64,000 nt of DNA, from the NCBI RefSeq assembly GCF_905171765.1, contig NC_053397.1, forward strand, positions 112,423,295 through 112,487,294, given 5' to 3'. The stretch comes from Bufo bufo. Its lineage: Eukaryota; Chordata; Amphibia; Anura; Bufonidae. Made by a program: the position numbers and the translations under genes. Positions 22,385 to 35,968 of this stretch are shown piece by piece (position 1 is the stretch's first letter; every line of letters begins with the position of its first letter). The notes under the pieces were generated by a model. The model was given only the letters and a program-made list of their open reading frames with translations. It was not told the origin of the DNA and searched no databases.

Positions 22385-23600
22385 TAGTCTGTCATTTTCT
22401 TGCATTACATAGAGTAATTGGGGTAACAGAACCATTTTAATTAATCCTATCCTATTGGCCTTATTTATGGGTAGTTTATTCCAGATCTTAATTCTAGCTT
22501 TCATCTTACGAAACAATGGGTCCAGATTCAATTCTATAAATCTAGAAGCATCAATTGCTATTTCTAATCCCAAATATTTGAAATTATCCTGATAGCCCAA
22601 AATAGCCAGCCTTTCATCCACTGCCTCAATCTTATGACACAATGGAAAAAGTATTGATTTATTCCAATTAATTATTATACACAAAAGACTACCAAATTCA
22701 TCCATCACTGCCATCACGTGATATCACCAATCAAAAACAGAAGATCGTCTGCATAGAGCGATATTTTATCCTCACTGCCCTTCACTCCAAATCCCTCAAT
22801 ACCTACACTATGTCTAATCTTGGCTGCCAGTGGTTCCACCACTAAAGCAAAGAGTAAAGGAGAAAGGGGGCATCCCTGCCTCATACCCCTCTCAATGCAA
22901 AATTTCTCTGTCAGTTGACCATTAACAGATATACGTGCTTTCGAGTCATTATAAATTATCTTCACCCACTTAATAAACTCAGAACCAAAACCAAAGTAAC
23001 CCAATGTTTCCCATTAAAAAAAACACTCCACACTATCTAAATCCTTTGTCGCATCTAGAGACAAAATGGAGCAGCCTTCAGCATAATCATGACCAACCCA
23101 TTGAATATTGGCGAAGATCCTGAAGAGGTTTAAAGAAGTTGATCTTCCTGGGAAAAATCCATTTTGATCCTCATGCACCAAGTGCATGATTACCCCCTTC
23201 AGTATTTTCGGCAAGACTATGGCCAAAATCTTATCAATCTATCAATGATATCGCACGGTGAGAACCAGGGTCCAAATAATCCTTCCCTTCCTTAGGGATT
23301 AGAATAATTGTTGCTTCTCCCATTGACGCAGGTAAACGTGCCACCTTAGAGTACAAAAATACTTCCAACAATCTATTCGCCCAAAACTCTCTATACCATT
23401 TATATAACTCTATGGGTAAACCATCTGGGCCTGCTGCTTTACCAGGAGGAGGTTCAGCTATTGCCAATAACACCTGTTGGGGCAAAAAACCCTTCTCTAT
23501 AATTTTCATGGTCCCAATTGAGGTGTTCTTATGAGTGCTCAGAGAGCTGACACAGACACACTGCTGAATCAAATTCTTACCTTTCCATACTAGCATACAT
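22385..23600 (-). pseudogene. L1a ORF2 reverse transcriptase (upstream half of the split L1)
   Basis: Minus-strand pieces in order: PPPGKAAGPDGLPIELYK, ATIILIPKEGKD, AISLID, LVHEDQNGFFPGRS, CSILSLDATKDLDSVE, then GMRQGCPLSPLLFALVVEPLA, the catalytic ISLYADDLLF (about 22740-22770), NWNKSILFPL, FKYLGLEIAID and LLPQLLYVMQE. That is an almost complete L1 reverse transcriptase, with frame breaks near 23230, 23010 and 22715. It continues after L1b at 15985. The 5' end near 23560-23600 is truncated; no endonuclease is seen. Confidence 0.85.
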
Positions 23601-23922
23601 CTTTATAACACTACAGATAATCACAGACAACTCTGGCAGATCACCAAGGGGGTGGAAACAAATGAGTTGATTTGTTATTCATAAAAGGCAATAATTCCGC
23701 ACCATACTAACAGAATTCTAATAATTAAAAAGTTTCTTCAGCATCTTATCTCAAAGTTGACATTCTTCAGCAGTACATCCCGAAACTCAGAAGGAACATA
23801 ACTCTCTCATATATTTCAAACTCTGATAAGAAAACGAGGGAGCTGCTATCTTGACCTTGCAGCTAGGAACTTCTAATCTATATACTGTAGGAAGGCGCAA
23901 GGGTCCGTCATTGATGGAAGGT
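23601..23922. other. Unassigned interval
   Basis: No coding frame, array or terminal repeat could be recognised between L1a and the LTR-like segment. Confidence 0.3.
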
Positions 23923-24460
23923 ATGTGTCACCGAGATTCCTGGCCTCGGTGAGGTAAGAGCCGGTAATTTTAACTGTCAGCGGCAGTTAGTACTGACTGA
24001 CACTATTTGTTATTTAGTATGGCTGTAGAGCCGATCTGGGCCGGCTCTTACTGGGAGCAGCCAAAGTGCAGGGTGGGTGGCTTCTCCCCACGTTCCAGGC
24101 CGGATTTTGGTTAGGGATATAAAAAACCCAGCCAGCTGTCTCAGCTGTGTGGATTATCCTCCATTTTACAGTGAAGCTGTGGAGACTCTGTGGTTTTGGG
24201 ATCTGCATGAGGTGTGCTGTGCTAAAGGGCTGAGAGCCACATTGCTGGAAAACAGGCCCCCTAAAGCCTGCTGTGGATGGCTGATGAAAAACTGCTAACA
24301 AGGTGAACGTTTGTGTTCTGTGGACTTTCCATGGTGTGAACATACACCAACACTGTGAACTGTTATTTTGTTTTGCCTGAAGACTTTGTGATTGCCTCTA
24401 TACTGCATCCGCTAAGCTGCCTAACAGAGTGAATCCCCACAATACACAGAAACTCCCTAC
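23923..24460 (+). promoter_or_regulatory. LTR-like promoter segment
   Basis: Begins tgtgtcaccgagattcc with a small hairpin (accgag...ctcggt), has a TATA-like gatataaaaaac at about 24113-24124 and a following leader without coding. The layout resembles U3-TATA-R of an LTR. Neither the 3' terminus nor a target duplication could be fixed, and its orientation is opposite to the neighbouring retroviral relic. Confidence 0.42.
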
Positions 24461-24902
24461 ATCCTTCCAGCTTGCTCATAAATTTTTCCACATATGCACA
24501 AGATGGAGGACATGTTTATACAAAATAGATCCCTCACAAATACCAAATTTTGAGATATCTTGGAACTAACATCTTAACCCAGAGGTACTTCAGGTGGGAT
24601 AGGTCTAACTGCCAGCCGGAGGCCAGATTCCCTCTCAGGTATTGATGCAGTTCCCAAGACCTCTCAATAATCTTAGTAGTTTCTCCTTTTAGTACAGAAC
24701 CTGTTGGTGCACATAAACATAAGCTTAATCACAGCATATACTACTATTATAATCAGCACTATTATAATCAGTGGTATCAACACTACTTGCATTATTGTTT
24801 GTCTTGCCACCAGAAAGGCTCCACCCACCCTGCTATGGGGAGAGGGACTGCAGTGAAATGATACTTTTGATCATCAGGCTCTGGTCTTCTTTGTGAGACA
24901 AA
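24461..24902 (-). pseudogene. Endogenous retrovirus relic, env C-terminal region
   Basis: On the minus strand, about 24700-24800 encodes a strongly hydrophobic run of isoleucine, leucine and valine followed by a lysine and a cysteine, as in the membrane anchor of a retroviral transmembrane envelope subunit. The rest is not clearly readable. It adjoins the hAT3 target duplication, and on the other side of hAT3 the same-strand retroviral pol end is found at 58415. The two are therefore inferred to be halves of one proviral relic, with most of env deleted. No functional protein is possible. Confidence 0.5.
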
Positions 24903-24910
24903 CTGCCAAC
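24903..24910. repeat. hAT3 target-site duplication, left
   Basis: CTGCCAAC, identical to 58407-58414. Eight bases is the hAT-superfamily standard. Confidence 0.93.
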
Positions 24911-25439
24911 CAGAGATGGACTTGCAGTTCGCCTGGCTGTCGTTTCGCGGCGCACTTTGCTCGTTCGCGATTCGAACATATGGCGATATTCATAAGCGCA
25001 ATAATTTTTTGCATAGCGCCGAACTTTGACCCATGACACATCCATCAGTTGGGACAGGACAGCAAATTGAGATGTTTCAGCCCTACCTTATAACAGAACC
25101 CGATCTGGCAGCCATTTTACATTATGTGTCTTGCCATTGTAGGGAGAGGTTGCATTTTGGAGCAGGGACAGTTAGGGACACCAAACGCTAGCTATTAGGG
25201 CCACAAAAGTCCTTTTAAGGACTGGTATAAGTGTGCTATTGATAGGTGTGATATAGAGGGGTGTGATATATTTATAATATACTTTCTAGCATAGAAATTC
25301 TATTATAGTGTATTTTAATTGTGCAGCAGTTGTGTGTGGTTCTGCTGCGATACCGCAGCTAGATAGAGGGACAAACGCTATTGGAGTAACTATTGCAATG
25401 TGTGTGATATACCTGTTGCCCCAAAAAAAAATGCTTGAG

Positions 25440-26395
25440 GGCTGCGATATACCTTCTTCCACAAAATCCTGATTGAGAGGTGCTATATACCTGTTTCTGT
25501 CAAATACTGATTGTGGGGTACTATATGCCAGTTTCTGCCAAATACTGATTGAGGGGTGCTATATACCTGTTTCCGACAAATACTGTTTGAGGGGTGCCAT
25601 ATACCTTCTTCCACAAAATACTGATTATGGAGTGCTATTTCTATATACCTTCTTCCCCCAAATACTGATTGAGGGCTGCGATACACCTGCTTCCGCCAAA
25701 TACTGATTGAGGGGTGCCATATGCCTTCTTCCACTAAATACTGATTGATGGGTTCTATTACCATATACCTTCTTTCACCAAATACTGATTGAGGGTTGCG
25801 ATACACCTGCTTCCACAAAATACTGATTGAGGGGTGCCATTTACCTGTTTGCGCCAAATACTGATTAAGGGGTGCTATATACCTTCTTCCACAAAATCCT
25901 GATTGAGGGGTGCTATATACCAGTTTCCGCCAAATACTGATTGAGGGGTGCTATATACCTTCTTCCACAAAATACTGATTGAGGGGTGCCATATACCTGT
26001 TTCCGCCAAATATTGATTGAGGGGTGCTATATACCTGTTTCCTCCAGTAACTGATTGAGGGGTGCCATATGCCTTCTTCCACTAAATACTGATTGAGGGG
26101 TTCTATTGCTATATACCTTCTTCCACCAAATACTGATTGAGGGCTGCAATACACCTGCTTCCACAAAATACTGATTGAGGGGTGCCATATACATGTTTCC
26201 GCCAAACACTGATTGAGGGGTGCCATATACCTTCTTCCACAAAATCCTGATTGAGGGGTGCTATATACCTGTTTCCGCCAAATACTGTTTGAGGGGTGCT
26301 ATATAACAGTTTACGACAAATACTGAATGAGGGGTGCTATATACCTTCTTCCAGAAAATACTGATTGAGGGGTGCTATTGCTATATACCTTCTTT
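25440..26395 (+). repeat. hAT3 5' minisatellite, part 1
   Basis: About 25 units of roughly 38 bp (actgattgaggggtgc plus catataccttcttccac or cctgtttccgcc). Some units carry a ctattgctatatacc variant. It is cut at 26395 by L1d and resumes at 34647. Confidence 0.93.
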
Positions 26396-26628
26396 ATGTT
26401 TCAATGGGGTATTTATTGAAAGATTAATAAAAAGGATTATGTCAATACAGAATAACATAAGCTTTAAACATGAGTGTAAGTCGAAAAATCAACATTATTG
26501 GGTGAGATTCCTATTGCAGCATATAGATTAGTGAGAGTTAAGCAACATCATCGGTTTACAAAGCTAAAATGGAATACAATTTCAATTGCTAGGAATTGCA
26601 AGTGAATATCCAGCCATATCAATATCAA

Positions 26629-29600
26629 TCATAAAGTTATGCAATATCGGAGATCTGTGGAGTGGGAGGAGGACAGCCATGGCTCCCAGAGCTTTTCAAA
26701 AATGGAGAGAGTATCCATACGGATGGCCGTCAGCCGTTCATATAAGAGAATTCTATTGACTCTGTCTAGAACTGCTTGATAGCTAAGTGAGGGTGTTCTC
26801 CATTTGAAGTCTATATGTATTCTGGCCTCCAGGAGCATAAATTGTGATAGCTTAAATTTGTAATACTGAAGCCAGGTTGGCTTATCTCCAAGGAGGCATA
26901 ATTGGAGAGTCGTTCGGTAAACAGAACCTAGAACAGAAGATAAAAGGTTGCCAATCTGGCTCCAAAACCTCTTAACTATTGGACATGTCCACCAAATGTG
27001 GAGCATTGTACCATCCTCCTCACAGCCCCGAAAGCATCTAGGAGATACATCAGGATAGATACGATGCGTTCTGGATGGGACCAGGTAAGTTCTGTGCAAA
27101 ATTTTTATAGATGTTTCCGCTAGTAGTTTGCCATGACCCCTTAGTGAGGATCTGGGAATGTTGATGCCATCTGGATGCAGGATATTCCTCGTGCAAATCC
27201 TCCTCCCACGCCCTCATGTAAGGTAACTTAGCCCCCTCTGCAGTTGCATTAAGGACTCCATAAATCTGAGATAGTACGCCTTGTTTATATAATGAGTAAG
27301 TAACAAATCGTTCAAATGGAGTAAAAACAATGGTTCGATTATTCGCCCGAAGTGAGCAAATGAAAGAAAAAATCTGACCAGTCACAAACTGCTCCCGCTC
27401 GGGGGGTGAATATTTATTTCTAAATTCAGATAAAGAGAGCAATTTACCTCTGACCAGGAACCTATAGAGAGTGCTCAGTCTATTAGAGATCCACCATTCC
27501 ATGGCAAGTGTTTGAAGGCCCGGGATGAAGGCGGGATTGCCTATTAGGTATGTTAATGGTGAGAGTTTGGATTGTAATGAAAACTTAAATCTAACAGATC
27601 TCCATAGGAGAAGGGAAAAGTGTGACAGTATGGAATTAGTGCGAATGACGTCTGGGAGAGGGAGAATAGACCATGTTAAGGCTCTCCAGGTGTATGGAGC
27701 AATCATAGATTGTTCTAACGGGATCCATAGTGGATGTGTTTTAGGGTCCAGATGGGTTAGGAACATTTGAGCTAATCTGGCTGCTTTGTAGTATTTTATA
27801 AGATCTGGGACTGAGAGGCCTTCTTGGGTTTTGTGTCGGCACATCTTCATCCTAGATATTCTGGAACGTTTGTTTGCCCAGATGAATTTCATGATAACAG
27901 CCTGGAGAGCCCTTAGATCTTTGGTGATGACCGGAACGGGGAGGGTTCTGAATAGTTAGAGAAGTGTGGGGAGAATTACCATTCTTATAATATGGATCCC
28001 TCCTACCCAGGACACAGGTAGGGTATTCCAAGATGCAAGGTCTTCTTTAATCTTGCGGTACAATAGAAGGTAGTTGATTTTGTAAACTGAGTCAATTGAT
28101 GTGGGCAATTGTGTTCCTAAATATGGAATATAGTGGGGTTTCCATTGAAACGGGAAGTTTTGTAATATGAAGGACTTTGTATGGGGCTCGACGTTGCATA
28201 AGAGAAGCTCCGATTTAGTGTGATTAATCTTGAGGCCTGAAGTCAATGAGAAGGAATTTAACGCCTTCATTAGGGAGGGAAAGGATATAACTGGGTTGGT
28301 ATTGGACAATAAGATATCGTCAGCAAAGGTTTAACTTATACTCCCTCCCTCCAACTGAGATACCAGTAATATCCGGGTGAGCCCTTATGTGGGTAGCTAA
28401 CGGTTCCATTGCCAATGCAAATAGGGCCGGGATAGGGGGCATCCCTGTCTTGTACCCCTATATCCAGTGCTAGCACCGCCATGGGGGTATTGGTTTTGTT
28501 GGCCCTTTGTATTAGATTCAGGATTTCTCTAATATTATCCGGGGCTTCTCTCCCGGGGATGAACCCCGTTTGGTCTTTATGTATGATATCAGGGAGTAAC
28601 CTGTTAAGGCGGTGTGCTAGAATAGAGGTAAATATTTTGTTATCCAAATTGAGGAGGGAAATGGGTCTATAATTGGAGGGCGATAAGGGATCCTTATTTG
28701 GTTAGGGTATTACCGTGATTTTGGCAGATAGGAACTCTGACGGGGGCTTGGAACCTTTCAATAAATTATTACAGTAATGTATAATGTGTGGGGTTAGTGA
28801 AGGAACAATTTTTTTTTAATATAGTGCAGAAAACCCATCAGGACCAGGAGCTTTACCCAGTTTTAGGTTTTTAATTGTGAATTCTACTTCCTCCCCCGTA
28901 ACCTCTACACCTAAACTTGCTGACGCTTCTGGGGTGAGTTTCGGGAGCGGGATAGAAGATAAAAAATCTTCCCCTTTCAATCCAGGAGGCTCTTCAGGAT
29001 TGGAGTAGAGTTTTCTGTAAAAAGTATGAAACATATCGTATATAAGGTCCGGGTTTGAAGTGGTCTGTCCTGAGCTAGTGCGTATTTGGAATACCTGATT
29101 GATTTTCTGTCTGGCTTTAAGTTGGCGAGCTAGCATCTTATCTGGTTTATTGGCATATCTATAGTAGTAGGAAGCTGTCCAGCGGAGGGCCTTCTCTGTA
29201 TTATTGGAGAGTAGCATATTTAGTTGAAGTTTAACATCTCTAATCGCTTTTAGAAGGTAAAGTGAAAGGGCTTGTTGGTGAACTCGGACCAACCTGGTCA
29301 ATTTAGCCTCTAAAGCAAGTTGAGTTGAGTTCCTTTCTTTTTTTAACCTGGAAGCCACTTCTATCAGTCTCCCCCGCATGTAAGCTTTGTGGGTTAGCCA
29401 CAACATCATAGGGTCAATGTTAGGAGAAGCATTTTCAATAAAGAAGTTTTTCAATTCATCATGAAGCTGGTCATATAAGGCAGGGCGTGTTAATAGGGAT
29501 TCATTCAGCCTCCAAGAGTAGGGAATGCTGTATTTATCTGTAGAGATAATCTCTGCCATAACCATGTCATGATCAGACCATGATGAGACAATGTGCCTGG

Positions 29601-30246
29601 AGTAGGAAACATATGCAAGACAATTAGTGGAGACCAGTATCATGTCAATACGGGTTTATGAGCAGGAGAGTAGTAAGTATAGCTTCTTTGCGAGCCATTA
29701 TGTTCTCTCCATGAGTCAGCCAGGGACAAAGATTCTAGGACTTGACGTATTTTGGTTGCGTGAGTAGATGGGTGAGGTTGGCTCGGGGAAGATGAGCGAT
29801 CTAGCATAGGATTGAACAAAATTGAAGTCTCCGCACCATAAAAGTTTATGGTAGAAGAGGGATTCAATTATGCACCCCACCTCTTGAAAAAAGGCAATAG
29901 GTTCAGCTGTTGGAGCGTAAACATTGGCTATACACAAGGTTTCCTCTTTGTAGGTGCCAACTAGTATTACATATCTCCCATTTGGGTCAATGATAGACTG
30001 AGCCATCACAAATGGGAAGGAGTTTTTTAACAAGGTGATAACCCCTCTGCTTTTAGTGCGATACGTGGATGAAAAATATCTCGTGTAGTGCCGGTGGAAA
30101 TATTTCAGATGGGATGAGGGAGTAAAGTGTGACTCCTGCAAACAGATAACATCTGGTAGATGTCTTAAATATGTAGTAGTGAAGGCCGATTTGCGTTTAC
30201 CGGGGGAGTTAAAGCCCTGCACATTATGGGTTATTATTTTACACAT
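26629..30246 (-). pseudogene. L1d ORF2: endonuclease and reverse transcriptase (broken)
   Basis: Starts MCKIITHNVQGFNSPGKRK at 30246. The endonuclease shows VICLQESHF, LLWCGDFNF and, after frameshifts near 29800 and 29645, the SDHDMV block. The reverse transcriptase shows LKLGKAPGPDGFSALY, DNKIFTSILAHRLNRLLP, HKDQTGFIPGRE, VLALDI and FADDIL (about 28310-28330). Between ALDI and the QGCPLS-like segment roughly 70-80 residues of the palm are deleted, and stops occur after SALY (about 28816) and near 28700. The C-terminal part (27892-26629) has WANKRSRIS, EDLHEEYPASRW and a CX-rich motif with HIWWTCP. This is an L1-clade protein, now inactive. Confidence 0.9.
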
Positions 30247-30670
30247 AATGTAATGATATATGACCTATCGAAATTGTACTGACATTGCTGGAAACTATAG
30301 TGGCAATAGTAAAAATCCCCATGAGTAACCGTTGAACCAAATAACATTAACAAAGTGCTCGCAAGCACTACATAACATGCAGTTTGGCCGGGCCTAACAA
30401 GGCCAGCAAATAGAAGCGGGTTAGTAGAAGGGAGACGGTGCCCAACAAGGACAAACGGCTCCATTCCAATCAACCCTGAAGGAATAAGCAACATGAAAGT
30501 CCGTTACGCCAAATCCCTGTAAGGAAGTAAAGAAAAAATAAACAAAAACTGGGGCAGAAGGGCCCTCAAAAGTATACAAAAAGAGAGATGTCACTTGAGT
30601 CCGGATCAGCAGATAAAAGCTTTCCTTCGGTTCTGAAGTAGACCAGCGGCCGTTCAGAAGCTGCTGATTC

Positions 30671-31651
30671 TCAATTGACTGCTGATCTAGTCGTGCGGGG
30701 CGATGAGGGGGGAACCTTGGTCCAGACCCTGGCCGGTCTCTGTGGTCTCGGTGGGGCAGCTGGAATATCAGAACGCTCAAACGGGATTCCTGCCCGTTGC
30801 AGAACCTCTAAGCCTTCCTCCAGGGTATGAACCGTATGAGTATGGGAGTTTAGCTGGAACGACAAGTTAAATGGGAACCCCCATCTATAGAGAATCTGTG
30901 CATTCTGCAAGGCCGACGTCACCGGCCTCATCTCTCTGCGTTTGCAGAGTGTGGAAGGTTCTAAATCCGCATATAGGTGCACTGAGGAGGGTAGCCCTGG
31001 TAAGTCGGACCGATTGCGTGCGGCTGCCAGAACTTTATTTCTCACCTCCGGGTAGTGGAACTTGAGGACAATGTCCCTTGGGAGGTCTGCTGATCGAGGT
31101 TTACCTAGAGCTCTATGAACTCTATCCATTCGCAGCTGTGCAGGCTCAGCTTGGGGTAGTAGGGCCCCAAACAGGGTGGTCATGGTGGCCTGTAGATCCT
31201 GGAATGATTCAGGGAGGCCTCTGACCCGTAAATTCCCTCTTCTGTATCTATTCTCCAGGTCTTCTATTTTTAGTTCCAGGGCGGTTAACTGAGCAGTGTG
31301 GGAGTTGATGTCCTCCCTGTCAGCGCTTATGGCATCAGATATGTCGTCAGTCCGCGACTCTAGCTCAGAAACTCGGTTCCCCAAGTCCTGGATTTAGCAG
31401 GAAAACTCCTCCACCGCCTGAGAAAGCTCTGCTTTAAACAAGGAGGCTATGTTTTTGTATAGCGTAGCCTGTCCCGGATTGGTGATATTAGGGCCCGATG
31501 ACTGTCCTCCATCAGTGGAAGAAACGGGACTAGCCGGAGAGGAGGTAGGGTCGGCCATGACAATTTCTCTGGAGTGCTGAAACATCTCCGGTAATGTCTG
31601 TGACGGGGCAGGCGTACCTGGGATTTTGTTTCTCCCTTTGTTGCGGGTCAT
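30671..31651 (-). pseudogene. L1d ORF1: RNA-binding chaperone (one internal stop)
   Basis: ATG at 31649-31651, with the same frame running to 30671 and interrupted only by TAA at 31394-31396 (codon 86). The order matches L1 ORF1p. There is a disordered basic N-terminus (RNKGRNKIPG), a coiled coil with heptads (LESRTDDISDAI, LTALELKIEDLENRYRR), an RRM-like segment beginning NLRVRGLPESFQD and containing MDRVHRALGKPR and DIVLKFHY, then a C-terminal domain with YADLEPSTLCKRREM and a proline-rich tail. ORF1p trimers coat L1 RNA. At about 326 codons the length is normal. The tandem 5' units begin 10 bp upstream of the start codon. Confidence 0.9.
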
Positions 31652-31660
31652 CTTCGGGGT

Positions 31661-34558
31661 CTATATATACAAACTAAGAAGACAAGTTGGCATTAGCAGG
31701 AGGTGCTCAAACCCACATGCAGTTGTGCATATATATAGGGGAGCAAATCCTGCACTTGTGGCCCGTTGCTAATGGCAATCCCCAGAAAAATGCATACAAT
31801 GGAGGATGCCCGCGGCGAACCACAAGTACCACAATAGACATCCTACACAAGGTAACAAGTGCGGATGTCATAATTAATATAACAATATAACAAAACAATA
31901 ACAAACACAGGTGCACTCTGCAGTCTCACTAAATCCTCAAACTGATTTTAAAATTGAGAGATTAGTCAACATGTCCTACGGTGTAGAACATGTCTAAGCC
32001 CGGACACCACGACAAGGTTTCTCAAGTAGCCCGGGACCCTACACTCTCCTACCTGAGCCGTATGGGCGATACCAGGAGCCAGTGGGCAAATTACAGGAGC
32101 ATAAGGCCGACTCACAAACAACTCACCAGTTACCTCCAGCATGTGGCCATGCTTGCAATGGGAGGAGGGAGGAGTCTGTGAGTCCCACTCAAGACTTGCT
32201 GATATGTCCCAGGCCTCACAGGTGCACCTAAATGTAGCCTGTAGATGGAAAACAGGCACATTTAAATAGGAGTTTATACACCTCCAGGAATCTATATATA
32301 CAAACTAAGAAGACAGGTTGGCATTAGCAGGAGGTGCTCAAACCCACATGCAGTTGTGCATATATATAGGGGAGCAAATCCTGCACTTGTGGCCCGTTGC
32401 TAATGGCAATCCCCAGCAAAATGCATACAATGGAGGATGCCCGCGGCGAACCACAAGTACCACAATAGACATCCTACACAAGGTATCAAGTGCGGATGTC
32501 ATAATTAATATAACAATATAACAAAACAATAACAAACGCAGGTGCACTCTGCAGTCTCACTAAATCCTCAAACTGATTTTAAAATTGAGAGATTAGTCAA
32601 CATGTCCTACGGCGTAGAACATGTCTAAGCCCGGACACCACGACAAGGTTTCTCAAGTAGCCCGGGACCCTACACTCTCCTACCTGAGCCGTATGGGCGA
32701 TACCAGGAGCCAGTGGGCAAATTACAGGAGCATAAGGCCGACTCACAAACAACTCACCAGTTACCTCCAGCATGTGGCCATGCTTGCAATGGGAGGAGGG
32801 AGGAGTCTGTGAGTCCCACTCAAGACTTGCTGATATGTCCCAGGCCTCACAGGTGCACCTAAATGTAGCCTGTAGATGGAAAACAGGCACATTTAAATAG
32901 GAGTTTATACACCTCCAGGAATCTATATATACAAACTAAGAAGACAGGTTGGCATTAGCAGGAGGTGCTCAAACCCACATGCAGTTGTGCATATATATAG
33001 GGGAGCAAATCCTGCACTTGTGGCCCGTTGCTAATGGCAATCCCCAGAAAAATGCATACAATGGAGGATGCCCGCGGCGAACCACAAGTACCACAAAAGA
33101 CATCCTACACAAGGTAACAAGTGCGGATGTCATAATTAATATAACAATATAAAAAAACAATAACAAACGCAGGTGCACTCTGCAGTCTCACTAAATCCTC
33201 AAACTGATTTTAAAATTGAGAGATTAGTCAACATGTCCTACGGTGTAGAACATGTCTAAGCCCGGACACCACGACAAGGTTTCTCAAGTAGCCCGGGACC
33301 CTACACTCTCCTACCTGAGCCGTATGGGCGATACCAGGAGCCAGTCGGCAAATTACAGGAGCATAAGGCCGACTCACAAACAACTCACCAGTTACCTCCA
33401 GCATGTGGCCATGCTTGCAATGGGAGGAGGGAGGAGTCTGTGAGTCCCACTCAAGACTTGCTGATATGTCCCAGGCCTCACAGGTGCACCTAAATGTAGC
33501 CTGTAGATGGAAAACAGGCACATTTAAATAGGAGTTTATACACCTCCAGGAATCTATATATACAAACTAAGAAGACAGGTTGGCATTAGCAGGAGGTGCT
33601 CAAACCCACATGCAGTTGTGCATATATATAGGGGAGCAAATCCTGCACTTGTGGCCCGTTGCTAATGGCAATCCCCAGCAAAATGCATACAATGGAGGAT
33701 GCCCGCGGCGAACCACAAGTACCACAATAGACATCCTACACAAGGTAACAAGTGCGGATGTCATAATTAATATAACAATATAACAAAACAATAACAAACG
33801 CAGGTGCACTCTGCAGTCTCACTAAATCCTCAAACTGATTTTAAAATTGAGAGATTAGTCAACATGTCCTACGGTGTAGAACATGTCTAAGCCCGGACAC
33901 CACGACACGGTTTCTCAAGTAGCCCGGGACCCTACACTCTCCTACCTGAGCCGTATGGGCGATACCAGGAGCCAGTGGGCAAATTACAGGAGCATAAGGC
34001 CGACTCACAAACAACTCACCAGTTACCTCCAGCATGTGGCCATGCTTGAAATGGAAGGAGGGAGGAGTCTGTGAGTCCCACTCAAGACTTGCTGATATGT
34101 CCCAGGCCTCACAGGTGCACCTAAATGTAGCCTGTAGATGGAAAACAGGCACATTTAAATAGGAGTTTATACACCTCCAGGAATCTATATATACAAACTA
34201 AGAAGACAGGTTGGCATTAGCAGGAGGTGCTCAAACCCACATGCAGTTGTGCATATATATAGGGGAGCAAATCCTGCACTTGTGGCCCGTTGCTAATGGC
34301 AATCCCCAGCAAAATGCATACAATGGAGGATGCCCACGGCGAACCACAAGTACCACAATAGACATCCTACACAAGGTAACAAGTGCGGATGTCATAATTA
34401 ATATAACAATATAACAAAACAATAACAAACACAGGTGCACTTTGCAGTCTCACTAAATCCTCAAACTGATTTTAAAATTGAGAGATTAGTCAACATGTCC
34501 TACGGTGTAGAACATGTCTAAGCCCGGACACCACGACAAGGTTTCTCAAGTAGCCCGG
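31661..34558 (-). repeat. L1d 5' UTR: 4.6 tandem 631-bp monomers
   Basis: Unit starts (ctatatatacaaactaag) at 31661, 32292, 32923, 33554 and 34185, exactly 631 bp apart; the last unit stops after 374 bp at 34558. Units differ at only a handful of positions (for example cccagaaaaatg against cccagcaaaatg; ggtgtagaac against ggcgtagaac). Each unit has two TATA-like stretches. Position directly upstream of ORF1 and inside the L1 target duplication implies promoter monomers. The 97- and 69-codon frames repeated in each unit are probably incidental. Confidence 0.95.
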
Positions 34559-34646
34559 GGTCCCCTGCATCTGTTTGAAAGGCTGTTGGAGCCGTGAGGA
34601 GCTCACTGAGGCATGTCCTCTCAGCAAGCCGCACGCATGCGCTCCC
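34559..34646 (-). promoter_or_regulatory. L1d 5' cap region
   Basis: A unique GC-rich segment between the outermost partial monomer and the target duplication. In the L1 sense it starts gggagcgcatgcgtgcgg, giving a GGG start and an NRF-1-like GCGCATGCGT. Probably the true 5' end of the element. Confidence 0.5.
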
Positions 34647-34764
34647 GCTATATACCTTCTTTAACCAAATACAGATTGAGGGCTGCGATACACCTACTTC
34701 CACAAAATACTGATTGAGGGACGCCATATACCTGTTTCTGCCAAATACTGCATGAGGGGTGCTA
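34647..34764 (+). repeat. hAT3 5' minisatellite, part 2
   Basis: About three 38-bp units between L1d and the Tc1 element. The last unit ends gaggggtgcTA and continues at 54745 as TAtatacctg, reconstructing a normal unit. Confidence 0.92.
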
Positions 34765-34976
34765 CAGTGGGGCAAAAAAGTATTTAGTCAGCCACCAATT
34801 GTGCAAGTTCTCCCACTTAAAAAGATGAGAGAGGCCTGTAATTTTCATCATAGGTATACCTCAACTATGAGAGACATAATGAGAAAAATAATCCAGCAAA
34901 TCACATTGTCTGATTTTAAAGGATTTATTTGCAAATTGGTGGAAAATAAGTATTTGGTCAATAACAAAAGTTAATC

Positions 34977-35968
<992 letters not shown>

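Larger units (their letters stand above)
26396..34646 (-). mobile_element. L1d: structurally complete L1 with tandem 5' monomers
   Basis: An 8.25-kb minus-strand insertion flanked by a 16-bp duplication, gctatataccttcttt (26380-26395 and 34647-34662). Because the target is a tandem array, part of that match could be array sequence, but removing L1d restores a normal array unit. In sense order it has an 88-bp GC-rich 5' cap (34646-34559), 4.6 tandem 631-bp units, ORF1, a spacer, ORF2 and a short 3' UTR with AATAAA (minus strand, about 26411-26416). There is almost no A-tail. Confidence 0.88.

Noticed and set aside
25473..26242. Tandem arrays as a possible CRISPR
   Set aside because: Units are contiguous and similar throughout, with no unique spacers or cas genes, in a eukaryotic transposon.
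31707..34440. Repeated 97-, 69-, 67- and 63-codon frames, one set per 631-bp unit
   Set aside because: They recur because the unit recurs, on both strands at once, upstream of L1 ORF1. Best explained as non-coding promoter monomers.
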